Positions 45,251-56,522 of a DNA stretch of 64,000 nt are shown one piece after another. Source of the DNA: Dipteris shenzhenensis (lineage: Eukaryota > Polypodiophyta > Polypodiopsida > Gleicheniales); assembly GCA_047967505.1 (NCBI GenBank), contig CM106539.1; one strand, written 5' to 3'. The translations under genes were made by a program, and so were the position numbers. Each line of letters begins with the position of its first letter. Within the stretch, counting starts at the first letter, position 1. The notes beneath the pieces were generated by a model that was given only the letters and a program-made list of their open reading frames with translations, was not told where the DNA came from and did not search any database.

Positions 45251-46472
45251 AACCGTCTTAAGTGATGAGAACAAGGTTATTTAAAAGGATAAAATTTTAT
45301 GGCAATCTTGACTTTAAGGGTATTTCCAAGATATATCTTGAAAATCAAGGCTAGATTAATAAGGTACCTTTGGCATACTAGTTAATGTTGCCTAAGGACT
45401 TTAAAACTAAATGTTATACTAGTATTTGCATATATTATTGATGTAAATTTAAATCCAATTGGTCCATGTGGTTTGTATGAGAACCCTTGATCAAATGGAT
45501 CAAGATTCAATCATCACCCTTGATTGCTCATTACATCTATGGTTTGAGTCTCTTGTAGTTTAGGTTTCTTTTCCAACGTTCCTTTTCCAAAAATCCAATG
45601 TCCCTTTCTCAAACTCTAGTCTCTTCTCATTTTGTCACATCTTTGCTTAATGCTCTATCCCATTGCAAATTGCTATCAGGCTTCATCTTTGCTTGTGAGT
45701 AGTGAGTCATGAGAGCACTTAGACTTTAGTACTAAGTAGTGATTCATGGGCGTGTCACATCAATCTTTAAAGGAAGCCCAAGTTCCCAAGTTCCAAAATC
45801 CCACCGGCACCTTTCAAGGATCAAGCCTCAATGTTAAAAGAATCTAGAATCAAGATTTGAGAGGCAATGAGGCATTGACAATCGTGCGATGTGAACTCCT
45901 CGCTGGTCAACTCATATGAACTTCGAAGCTCGAAGGACCCATCACCTAGGACTTATGAGTCGTCACTCTAGGTACTTTCACTTTGAGCCAGTTTCATGCA
46001 CATTTCATATGTTGTGTAGATTCATCATTTAAACTGATGGACTCCTGAGTCCCCTCCTTGCTTTAGATTAATAGCTGAAATTGAAAGAGTGCATTAGAAG
46101 GCACTTCCAGGCAGGTTCCTGTCATATCTACCATGACGATGATGAGTTGGGAACTCTGAGTTTTCAGAGGTTCCCAATGCTGAGATAGAAATGAAATTGA
46201 TGGGAGCAAGCACATGCTATCTCCTTTGCTACAAAATGAAAAAGGGGTGGGGGGATGCCAGGCCAAAGGAGAGGCGATGCATGCAGTGGAGGGTGGCGGG
46301 CCTGGGGCCAATAATCTTCCTCTTCTGCTAGTCGCCTTCAACCTTCTAGTCATCTTGAGTCTTGATTTGCCCTTCATACCCAAAATGGCCCTTGAACCTT
46401 GAATCTCTAGACTCCAACATTCTTGATGATCAGGTCCTTCCCCTGCAATGCAAAGCTATGTGACAAGGATGA
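45251..46472. other. No gene seen
   Basis: About 1.2 kb, AT-rich on the left, mixed on the right. Short frames only; nothing recognised. It forms the left flank of Copia I. Confidence 0.5.
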
Positions 46473-46477
46473 CCAAT

Positions 46478-46775
46478 TGTTGAGATATCAAGCTCTACCC
46501 CCGATATATCTCCTGGATGACTATCATTTATGTCACCGCCTATGATAGTTGTACTCGTGGTGTAGTTAGACTACCATGTATGTTTTTGGTTTGGGTTCAC
46601 ATATGAACCACGTATTCTAGGTTTTGACATATAGGGTATTTCCCTCTTCTATTGTATTGTGGTTGTGTGCAAAAGTGAAGAAAGGCTTCACCCTCCAACC
46701 TTGTGTCCTCTCTCTTTTGTGTGTTGTGAAGAAAGCTGAACTTGAGTCTCCTATCTCTCTTCCTTATTCTTTACA
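46478..46775 (+). repeat. 5' LTR of Copia I
   Basis: TGTTGAGATATCAAGC...TTCTTTACA, followed by TGGTATCAGAGC. Confidence 0.95.
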
Positions 46776-47308
46776 TGGTATCAGAGCCTTGTTCGTGGTA
46801 AGGAGCTCAAGAAAGCAAGCCAAGTTTGTGGTGTCCTGGTAAGAGGACCAGTGTAGCTTTCCTATTTCGAGTTTGGGAGCAAATCTCTGCAGGTAGCACA
46901 GCCAGAAGTGCAGGAGTGCACTGTTTCAGATTGAGAGGCCCTTCGCGGTGTGACTTTATTTTTTTGATTTGAGGCCGTTTCGGGGCCCGTTTTGAAGGCG
47001 CAAGTTCTTCGCAGGCACTCAGAAAAAGGCCCTGTTTTTCGCTGTGCGACCACTGCGCGGCTAGTCGGTGGAAAGGTGCCACAGAAATTGCATCGTATGC
47101 CTGTGTGCAGAGATATTGGGAGTTGCAGACTCATGCCTGTTGCCTGTTGATGCAAAATCGTCACTAGGAAGTGACTGTGTGGTGAAATATCACTTTCGTC
47201 AGTGTTGCAGATCTGCCCCTGTGAGGCTGTTTGCAGAAGTTTTGCTATTTGCCCTTCTGAGGCATTTGCTGTGTTTACAGGTTGCTATTGCAATTCGTGA
47301 TTTGTAAA

Positions 47309-50300
47309 ATGTATGAGAATCTTTCTACCATTGTCAGTGAGAAGCTTGACAAGAACAACTTCCAAGCATGGAAGTTCAGGATGACAAACTTCCTTATGGG
47401 AAAGGGAGTTTGGGATTACATCAGTGGTGAAACTGCAGAACCAGTTTTGGGTGCTGCTTCCACTCCTTCTGAATTGAAGGCCTTTAAAGAATGGCATGAA
47501 AAAGCCAGAAAATGCTTGTATTGGCTGTTTGTTAGCATTTCAGATTCTATGATTGTGCATATACAGGATGTAGAGACACCTAAGGAGGCATGGGATACAT
47601 TGGTGAAGCTGTATAGCACAAATACCAAAGCACGAAAGATGCAGCTGAAGCAGGAGTTGCACAATGTGCAAAGGAAAAATCTGAATATAAATGAGTATTC
47701 CTTGAAGGTGAAAGGCCTTGCAGATTCTCTTGCCTCCATTGGAGCACCTGTTGATGATGAGGACTTAGTGTCCGTGACCTTGAACGGAAAGATTATGCAC
47801 AGTTTCGGAAATCCATTGGAGTCCGTGAAACATTTCCTGATTTTCAGGAACTTATTGCTCTCTTGCTAAGTGAAGAGCAAAGGAATGGTGGTTCAGCCAC
47901 TTCAACTTCTCAAGAGACTGCTTTCTACTCGAATACAGGTAGAGGCAGGGGTAGAGGAAGAGGCCGTTTTGGTGGCCGTGCAGGAAATCAGAACCAACAG
48001 CAACAACAGGAAAACCAGTCCTATGGAGGAGGACGTGGTAGTTCTAGAGGCAGGGGGAGCCAAAGAGGCCGTGGTTCATGGCAAAGGAACCAGCAAGTAA
48101 ATAGTAGCACAGAATGCTATTATTGTGGAAAGCCTGGACACAAGGAGAATACATGCTATAAAAAGCAGAATGACATCAAAAGTGGGAAGTTGCAGCAAAG
48201 CAACTATGCATCATCAAGTGGGCATGGTGACGATAGAAATGAGCACCTTTTTGTGATGCAGCATATGGTTAACTCCATGTCAGGAGATGCTGCAGCTTGC
48301 AATGATGTTTGGTATGTTGATTCAGGTGCCTCTAACCACATGACCAATCATGGTGAGTGGTTTCATGATGTTAGAAATTTGGATAAGCCAGGTTATGTTG
48401 AAACAGGTGATGATACTGTGCACCCAATTACGCAGGTTGGTAAAGTGCCATTGGCTATGCAGGATGGCAAAACGAAGTACTTGGCAGATGTACTTCATGT
48501 TCCAAAAATCACTAAGAACCTGGTTTCAGTTGGCCAGATGGTTGAGCAAGGTCTGCAGGTTAGATTTAATCCTGATGGATGCTTTGTTGAGGACTTGAAA
48601 AATAAGTGCCGCTTGGTTGCGAAAGGCAACAAAAATGGCAGAATGTTCACCTTGGATGTTGATATGCCTGAGGTGAAAGCTGCTATGTTTGCGCATGGGA
48701 GAGGTGTCATTGCAGATATTGAGATATGGCACAAGCGCATTGGGCACGTGAATATACAAAGGCTGAAATCTATGCAAACGAAAAACATTGTTGCAGGTTT
48801 GCCTAAATTCAGAGTTGAGGGAATGCAAAAGGTATGTGAAGCATGCCAAATGGGTAAGCAGGCCAGACATGCATTTCCCAAAAATGCTAAGGTGAGCAGA
48901 AGACCTTTGGAAGTGATCCATTCAGATGTTTGGACAACCAAAGCTGCTTCTATTGGTGGATGCCATTATTATGTGACGTTTATTGATGACTACACTAGGA
49001 AGGTGTGGATTTATTTTATGAAGCACAAAAGTGAAGTGTTCAGCCATTTCAAGGCTTTTAAGGCCATGGTTGAAAAAGAGAAAGGTGTGCATATTAGTGC
49101 TAAGATCTGATGGAGGGGGAGAGTACTTTTCAGAAGAATTTTGTGAATATCTGAAAGAACAGGGAATTCAAAGGAAGTACTCATGCAGGTCTACCCCTCA
49201 GCAGAATGGGGTTGCAGAAAGGAAGAACAGGCATATTGCAGAAGTAGGACGGGCGATCCTAAATGAGAAAAACATGCCTGATTATTTTTGGGCTAAAGTA
49301 GTAGCAACTGCTGTTTATATTATGAACAGAACCCCCACTGCAGCTGTCCATGGCATGACGCCTGAAGAAATGTATACAGGCCAAAAACTAGATATTTCTC
49401 ACTTGAAGGTATTTGGTTGCATAGCTTATGTTCATGTTCCTGATGAGAAGAGAACAAAGCTGGATCCAAAGGCAGAAAAATGCATCTTTATTGGATATGC
49501 TCTGCACCAGAAAGGGTATCGCTGTTATAACCCTTCCACCCACAAAATGCAAGTGAGCAGAGATGTTGTTTTTGATGAAATGAGCAGCTGGTATGCACCA
49601 ACTGTTATGGTAGGAGATGCAGATGCAGGAAATGGGAATGCTGTAATAAATGTAGAGCAGCAATCTCAAGCCTTGAGTGGACCCAGAGAGTCCTCTACTA
49701 GTGGATCTAATGCATGGACAGGGAGATTGAGATCTAGTGAATCGTCACATGGCAGCCCTGATAGTGTTGTGCAGGTATCACATAAGGGAAAAGAAAAAGT
49801 AGACCATGCTCCAGTGTTTGATGTGTCTGCTGGTAGCTCTCATGTTGATGGAGAGTCAAGCGGCTCTGAAATGAGCCTTGATGAGGAACTTGGGATTCCT
49901 TCTGTTGTTACACCTGGTGCAAGGAAAAGCAGGCATGATTTAAAGACTCCTACAACTGATCCAGTTGTACGGAGGTCCACTCGTATTAAGTATCCAGTTG
50001 ACAGGCTGAGATATGATGGGTATACAGCACATCACTATGCTTATATGGTCAAGGTTCTAGAGGAGCCAGAGCCCACATGTTTTGAGGATGCAGCAGGGCA
50101 TAAAAATTGGGAAGCAGCTATGGATGAAGAGATGGCTGCCTTGGATGCAAACCACACTTGGGATTTGATGCCTTTGCCTCATGATAAGAAGGCTATTGGC
50201 TGCAAGTGGGTTTACAAAGTAAAACACAATGCTGATGGGTCTGTTAGCAGGTACAAGGCAAGATTGGTTGCCAAAGGTTTTGCGCAGACATATGGAATTG

Positions 50301-51655
50301 ACTATGAGGAAACTTTCAGCCCAGTTGCAAGGATGGCAACCGTGAGAGCAGTAATTGCTTTTGCTGCTACAAAGGGATGGTCTTTGCATCAGATGGATGT
50401 GAAAAATGCCTTCTTGCATGGTGATTTGCAGGAAGAGGTTTATATGATGCAGCCAAAAGGTTATGAGGATAATTCACACCCCGATTTTGTATGCAGGTTG
50501 CGCAAAGCCTTGTATGGCTTAAAACAGGCGCCGAGGGCATGGTCAGACAAGATAGGGCAATATCTTGTCACTATTGGATTTCAGATTTCCAATTCAGATT
50601 TTTCACTTTATGTGAAAAGGACAAACAGAGGGATTGTGCTTATAGTCATCTATGTTGATGACTTGATTATTACAGGTGATAGTGATGCAGACATTAATGA
50701 AGTGAAGCTGCTGTTGAAGCAGAAATTTGAGATGAAGGATTTGGGAGAGCTGCGTTACTTCTTGGGCATTGAGGTTATTAGATCCCCGAGTGGGATATGG
50801 CTGTTGCAAAGGCAATACGGTTTGGACATGCTGTCCAAATATGGGATGACAGGCTGTAAGCCTATTTCTATTCCATTGGAGCAGAATGTGAAGCTCAATG
50901 CAGAGACAGGTGAGCTTCTTGAAGATATTACTATGTACAGGCGCATAGTAGGTAGCTTGATTTACATGACTATAACCAGACCAGATTTGAGCTATGCTGT
51001 GGGGCTGGTAAGTCAGTTTATGCAGGCACCGAGGAAGCCACATTTGGATGAGGCTAGGCGCATACTGCGGTATGTGAAGTCCACATTGCATTATGGACTG
51101 TTTTATGAAGCTGGGTGTGCATTACAGGTACATGGATACACAGATGCTGATTGGGCTGGTAGTGTCTCAGACAGGAGATCTACTAGTGGTTTTATGTTTT
51201 CCCTTGGGAGTGGTGCCATCAGTTGGAGCAGCAAGAAGCAGGCAACAGTTGCCTTGTCAAGCGCAGAGGCTGAGTACAGGGGTGCAGCAATGGCTGCATG
51301 TGAGGTAGCTTGGTTACGGAAGCTACTTGCAGATATGGGACAGTCAATTCATGCAGCAGTTGTCATTCATTGTGACAACATTAGCGGCATCATGCTTGCT
51401 AATAACCCAGTTTATCATGCTAGAACGAAGCACATTGAGGTGCATTATCACTTTGTGAGAGAGAAGGTTCTAGCTGGTGAGATTGATCTTGTCTATGTCA
51501 GCACTGACGAGCAGGTGGCTGATATTTTTACGAAGGCATTGGGTACCGAGAAGCTTCGCAGATTTAGGAGCTTGCTTGGTGTACGTGAGATGGATTTGAG
51601 CTTGAGGGGGAGTGTTGAGATATCAAGCTCTACCCCCGATATATCTCCTGGATGA
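47309..51655 (+). pseudogene. Copia I gag-pol, two frameshifts
   Basis: Same domain order as Copia F, starting MYENLSTIVSEKLDKNNF. Against F, a 7-bp deletion near 47786 breaks gag and a 2-bp deletion near 49096 breaks the integrase core just before the GGGEY segment. The downstream frame (to 51655) is fully open through RT (VIYVDDLIITG) and RNase H, reaching the stop inside the 3' LTR. The integrase DDYTRK Asp pair, altered in F, is present. Confidence 0.95.
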
Positions 51656-51910
51656 CTATCATTTATGTCACCGCCTATGATAGTTGTACTCATGGTGTAG
51701 ATAGACTACCACGTATGTTTTTGGTTTGGGTTCACATATGAACCACGTATTCTAGGTTTTGACATATAGGGTATTTCCCTCTTCTATTGTATTGTGGTTG
51801 TGTGCAAAAGTGAAGAAAGGCTTCACCCTCCAACCTTGTGTCCTCTCTCTTTTGTGTGTTGTGAAGAAAGCTGAACTTGAGTCTCCTATCTCTCTCCCTT
51901 ATTCTTTACA
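51613..51910 (+). repeat. 3' LTR of Copia I
   Basis: 298 bp, 4 differences from the 5' LTR, followed by CCAAT. Confidence 0.95.
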
Positions 51911-51915
51911 CCAAT

Positions 51916-52574
51916 CACTCTCGGTCCTTGAAAGTTGAGTGTAACAACTGGCACCAGAAGAACACGGTTGCTCTTCTTCCCTCAAGTCTCTCAGTCTATG
52001 AGTATCCATCGAAGAGGCCTTTAAGAAGAGAAAAGATTATGTTCCCCTGAAATCAAGAGGGTCATGGGCAATGGGGAAGATGCAGGAGAGGGTAATGACA
52101 CACGGACTAGAAAGCAAGCAGGATCCAGAGCTATGTTTGGAGCTGTGCTTGGGTGGCTATCGGAGACAATACTTGAATAGTTGCAGTTACTTGTTGCACC
52201 ACTGACTTTTTTCCCACTAAGCAATGGCCTAGAAATCTACAAATGAAATACCAAGTACCTGCTTTTGAGCATGGTAGCTATGCTATTGTCATCAAAACTT
52301 TCCTATGGATTAGCAGCAGTGATGGAGCTATCCTAATTCCCCTACATGATTTGCACCACTCCTAGGAACATGACAATTGCTTCAAGTGTAATCAACACTG
52401 GGAGTCATCCTTGCAGACAAGGTAGTCAATGGTGGATTCATGAATGTCACCCGAGCTATGAGCATTCTTGTTGCATAAAAAAGGATCATTATATGTTTTG
52501 TGCCTATCACAATTCTACAAAATCAAGTCGAGCTTTGGTATAAAAGCAGCAAGCTTCACCTAAAAGGCTGATAC
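51916..52574. other. Flank of Copia I, no clear gene
   Basis: About 660 bp. A minus-strand frame (52224-52021, with a possible acceptor near 52240) could be a downstream exon of the APR-like gene, but I see no conserved motif to support it. Confidence 0.3.
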
Positions 52575-52762
52575 CTTGGTCGAATTGCTGTGTCCTCTAC
52601 TACAACATGATAAATTGAAGGAAATAAGGTAGATAGCATATCAAATGATGGCCGTAGATGTTTGGAGAATGGACACCAAGATGCATAAAATAACACAGCA
52701 ATGTAGGATTCTTGACTACTTTGCACAAGGTTTAGAGCTACCTCCACGGTTATTCTATTCAG
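52575..52762 (-). pseudogene. APR-like (thioredoxin-fold) exon
   Basis: A 188-bp minus-strand exon with acceptor ATACTTAG and donor CCAAG|GTATC. It encodes VEVALNLVQ, YIAVLFYASWCPFSKHLRPS, FDMLSTLFPSIYHV and EDTAIRP. This is the thioredoxin-like segment of plant 5'-adenylylsulfate reductase-like proteins, which carry WCPFS in place of the WCxxC of active thioredoxins and usually sit in the secretory pathway. Neighbouring exons were not recognised in the window, so this is either one exon of a gene with large introns or an isolated captured exon. Confidence 0.7.
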
Positions 52763-53040
52763 CTAAGTATATCCAACAAGATAAAAATCAACTTGAGAAC
52801 AATTTCCTTCAGCTTATAACATCACCTGGCTAGAGTACTACAATTGTGCGGATCCTATTACTCCAAGGTGCCATTTCTCAGGACCTGTAGTGTAAATGCC
52901 CCATTTCTCAAGTCTATTATGCTCATTGTGAATCGCAAATGCAAATGTGGCCTGTGAATCATGATCTATGGTACTAGTGCCACTACAACAGTTTGCTCTA
53001 TAGAATCCACATCATTGTCTAGTATGCATGATGTGATGTG

Positions 53041-53895
53041 CTCTTTCTTTGTTAATGTATTTATTGGTCCTTTATATAGAGTAAGTTGAAATTGGTTTGG
53101 GATGCTTTATGTAGTGTAGTATTATGATATCAAACATGAAATAAGGGCTTGGTTCAGGAAGTGGTGTCTAGTTCCTATGCTCACAAGGCAGGGGTCTAAG
53201 AGGCACCACGACCTAGGACCAAGTTTCTTAGATCTAGTTGACAAGTTGAAGAAATGTATGCTTATTTATTTTGTAAAAGTTTCTATTGTGAATATGCATA
53301 TGCATCATTGTCTATGATGTTCTCTTTCTTTGTTAATATATTTATTAGTGCATTGTATAGAGTAAGTTAAAATTGGTTTGGCATGCTTTATGTAGTGTAG
53401 TATTATGATATCAAACATGAAAGAAGGGCTTGGTTCAGGAAGTGGTGTCCGGTTCCTACACTCACAAGGCAGGGGGCTAAGAGGCACCATGACCTAGGAC
53501 CAAGTTTCTTAGATCTAGTTAACAAGTTGAAGAAATGTATGCTTATTTATTTTGTAAAAGTTTCTATTGTGAATATGCATATGCATCATTATCTGTGATG
53601 TGCTCTTTCTTATTTAATGTATTTATTGGTGCATTGTATAGAGTAAGTTGAAATTGGTTTGGCATGCTTTATGTAGTGTAGTATTATGATTTCAAACATG
53701 AAAGAAGGGCTTGGTTCAGGAAGTGGTGTCTAGTTCCTATGCTCACAAGGCAAGGGGCTAAGAGGCACCACGACCTAGGACCAAGTTCCTTAGTTCTAGC
53801 TGACAACCTGAAGAAATATATGCTTATTTATTTTTTTAAAGTTTATGTTGTGAATATGCATATGCATTATTGTTTGGTATGCATGATGTGATGTG
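53041..53895. repeat. 281-bp tandem repeat, three units
   Basis: Units begin at the CTCTTTCTT phase at about 53041, 53322 and 53603 (period 281 bp), with few differences; each contains GGGCTTGGTTCAGGAAGTGG and GAATATGCATATGCAT. The array is bordered on both sides by GTATGCATGATGTGATGTG. Non-coding. Confidence 0.9.
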
Positions 53896-54022
53896 ATCCT
53901 TGTTTTTTTAATAAGTTGATACCGATTTCATGTATGTTGGGCTATGATAAAGTTGTTCCATTTCTTAGATTTAGAACTATTTTTGAATGCTCTTTTGTTT
54001 TGATCCTATTTATGGTTTAGGG

Positions 54023-55509
54023 ATGGAAGGATCTAAGCGTAAGGCTATTGATTTTGAGTTATCTAAATGACAACGGAAGTATGTCAATCAGGTCCTTCGA
54101 GATGAGCTTCTTGTAGAGATAAATAACATGAGTACAAAGGAGATGGAGATGACCATAAAAAGCACTTCTAGATTGCATACTCTAAAGAGCAAAGTTGTTT
54201 TGAATACAAGGCATCAAGTAGAACTGGATCTTGATAGAAAACACCTTGTAGGGATCACAAAATGGGACATTGATGTTATGCTATGGGTAGAGAGCAACAT
54301 TGGGAATGTCTTGGCTCAGTTTAATGAAGCATACACAAGGAACCCAACATTTGCAAATGATATTAATGAGGAAAAGATGCATTTATGGAATTCCTTCTAG
54401 GCTAAAAATAAGACAAAGGTTATAAGGTCGGATGTAAAAACCATACTAGCTGTAAGTTGGGAGAGAAAGTCATCAATTGCTTTTGGAAGGGCAGAAGAAG
54501 TAGCAAAGGGAGAAGAAAGTGCAAGGATTTCGAATGGAAAAATGCGAGAAGTGCAAGGTAATGATTTTCAAAAGCTATAGATCAGGACAAGTCATATAAG
54601 CAATGTGTCCTTCATGATGTACATAACTGAAAATGAGATCCAAGTTGGTGAAAAGATAGGTTCTGGCACATATGGATTTGTCTACAAAGTACAACTCATA
54701 GGTTCTCTAGGATTATTACAGCATATATGCTATGCTAGAAAGCAATATAAGGGTGACATAGGGGATCATACACGAGAGGCAAGGAAGGAGGGACAAATGC
54801 AAATTCAGCATCCTGTGCTTGTTCATGTTATTGTAGCACTCCAAAAGAGCCTTTATGCACACCATATTTTAATGGTGGTAGCTTGATGCACTTCATGAGA
54901 ACTTTACCATATGAGCAAGGTAGGTTTAGGTGCTATGTTGACATAGTCCTAAAAAGAGGCAAAGAAATGAAGGCAAGGGCACAAGGAACATTGGAAGATG
55001 TATGCACAAGGGAGCAAATAGAGCAAATTAACTACTTTAGTTCAAATGTGCATAACATTATACATGCACTCATTGTTGGATTAACAAGGTTACATAAGGG
55101 TCAATGGATTCATACAGACTTACGTCCTAGTAACATTTTGTTAGATTTCATAGCAAATGGTGCATGTAGAGTTGGCATAATTGATTGGGGGATGGCATTA
55201 GTTTCTTCAGAGACTAGAAAAGCTTTTAAGGATATGAAGAAGACATCTCTAGAGACTGACCAACAATTTACACAAAGGAAGCATAAGAAAGAGCAAGAGC
55301 ATGCACGAAAGAAGTGGTTTGCACCTAAGCTTCAATGTTTTTCTAGGAGAGGTATGTATAACCCTCAATCATACATATATGCATTAGGATGGATAATTAC
55401 AGAGATTATACAATTTTGGGAAGATGCCGTTGGGTATTTTGAACAGTCTCGCCACATACCTGATAGTGCACTATTAAAGTGTACTGAAAAACATGCCTCT
55501 AAAAGATGA
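54023..55509 (+). pseudogene. Protein kinase pseudogene
   Basis: One frame runs from ATG 54023 (MEGSKRKAIDFELSK) through in-frame TGA 54068, TAG 54398 and TAG about 54578, to a kinase domain at about 54620. P-loop GSGTYGFVYK, a Lys-bearing strand (ARKQYKGD), alphaC Glu (HTREARKEGQ). A one-base frame change near 54850-54880 moves the C-lobe to the next frame: LHKGQWIHTDLRPSNILLDF (catalytic loop HTDLRPSN for HRDLKPxN), IIDWGMA (DWG for DFG), YALGWIITEII. The region ahead of the kinase (WDIDVMLWVESNIGNVLAQF) is not recognised. No introns visible, so it may be a retrocopy or a transposon-carried gene. Kinase identity is clear, group not assignable. Confidence 0.8.
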
Positions 55510-55571
55510 TAACTGAGAATTTTATAGTAAGAATAGCACTTATGGATATCTATAGTATCCTATCAACATTT

Positions 55572-55741
55572 GGATGTAATGCAAGTCTAGCAATGTGGCC
55601 CCTTGATGAGATGAATGTTGCTTTGAAGCTAGCAACATAGAAAATATACTCAGTCTACCTTTGAATGTTGCTTTGGATGTAATACAAGTCTAGCAATGCG
55701 GCCCATTGATGAGATGAATGTTGCTTTGAAGCTAGCAATAT
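55572..55741. repeat. ~66-bp direct duplication after the kinase
   Basis: GGATGTAATGCAAGTCTAGC at 55572 and its near copy at 55676 (offset 104 bp), both followed by GATGAGATGAATGTTGCTTT. Confidence 0.8.
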
Positions 55742-55983
55742 CTTATTGTTGTATTCATGTGGTGGACTTGTATTCATATAGTAGATTTGTATGAAAATAA
55801 ATTAAAGTATTTCTTCTCTTGGAAGATGTGTTATACTTGATTTGCAATGCACTTGAAGTGCACATAATTTTATAAGGATAAGAATTATTATGCTCTTTTT
55901 TTAGCATATGTTTAGAGAAAAGAAATTATGGTCTATTTTATGCTCAACTAATAAAGACATAATTTTTTAAATAGGTACTTATC

Positions 55984-56168
55984 ATGGGAAGAAAGAAGAA
56001 AGTTCAAGCTCTGGAGAAAAATACAAAAATGACATCTTTCTTATTACCTTCTACATCATTGGGCACTAATATAAACATGTTTACAACATCAAGTACACTA
56101 GAGAATTTACTCTTGAGTTCATCATCCATGAATCATGAAGCAATTTATGGGAATCCTGAACATGCTTT
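55984..56168 (+). CDS. Small ORF truncated by Copia G
   Basis: MGRKKKVQALEKNTKMTSFL and about 40 more Ser/Thr/Leu/Asn-rich residues; the frame runs straight into the Copia G LTR at 56169. No family recognised. It may be a broken exon. Confidence 0.3.
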
Positions 56169-56522
56169 TGTGAAGATTGTGGGAGAGAGGGAAGGAGTCT
56201 CACTTGCGGCTTTCTCACAATCACAAATGGGGGAATACACACAAAGGTGGAGGCTGAAAACAGTTTTCCTCTTCTTAGTTGTGAAAGCCAAAAGGAACTC
56301 AAGTACAAAGAAATAGAAGAACCCTATATGTGGGTCTCAAACCAAACTCAACTAACTAAGGTGGCATACTAACTGAGCCACAAACTATAGTAGATAAGGA
56401 TAGCTGTCATCCAGCTATTATTCGTGGGCGGTGTACCAACCGCATCTCCAGCTAACAAGTCGGTGACATAAGTACACACCGGTCACCCTGGCATATCTCG
56501 AGTGGAGCTCGATATCTCAACA
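56169..56522 (-). repeat. 3' LTR of Copia G
   Basis: On minus starts TGTTGAGATATCGAGCTC and ends ...CAATCTTCACA. Matches 61394-61709 on the left part. Confidence 0.9.

Larger units (their letters stand above)
46478..51910 (+). mobile_element. Copia I, full-length, family of F
   Basis: LTRs of 298 bp (46478-46775 and 51613-51910), primer site 46776-46787, and target duplication CCAAT (46473-46477 and 51911-51915). The LTRs differ at 4 positions by my reading (about 1.3%), so it is older than F. The leader lacks a segment present in F between GCGGTG and GACTTT (about 46950). Confidence 0.95.

Noticed and set aside
53041-53895. CRISPR-like repeat array
   Set aside because: Units are 281 bp, directly adjacent and without spacers, in a plant nuclear context.
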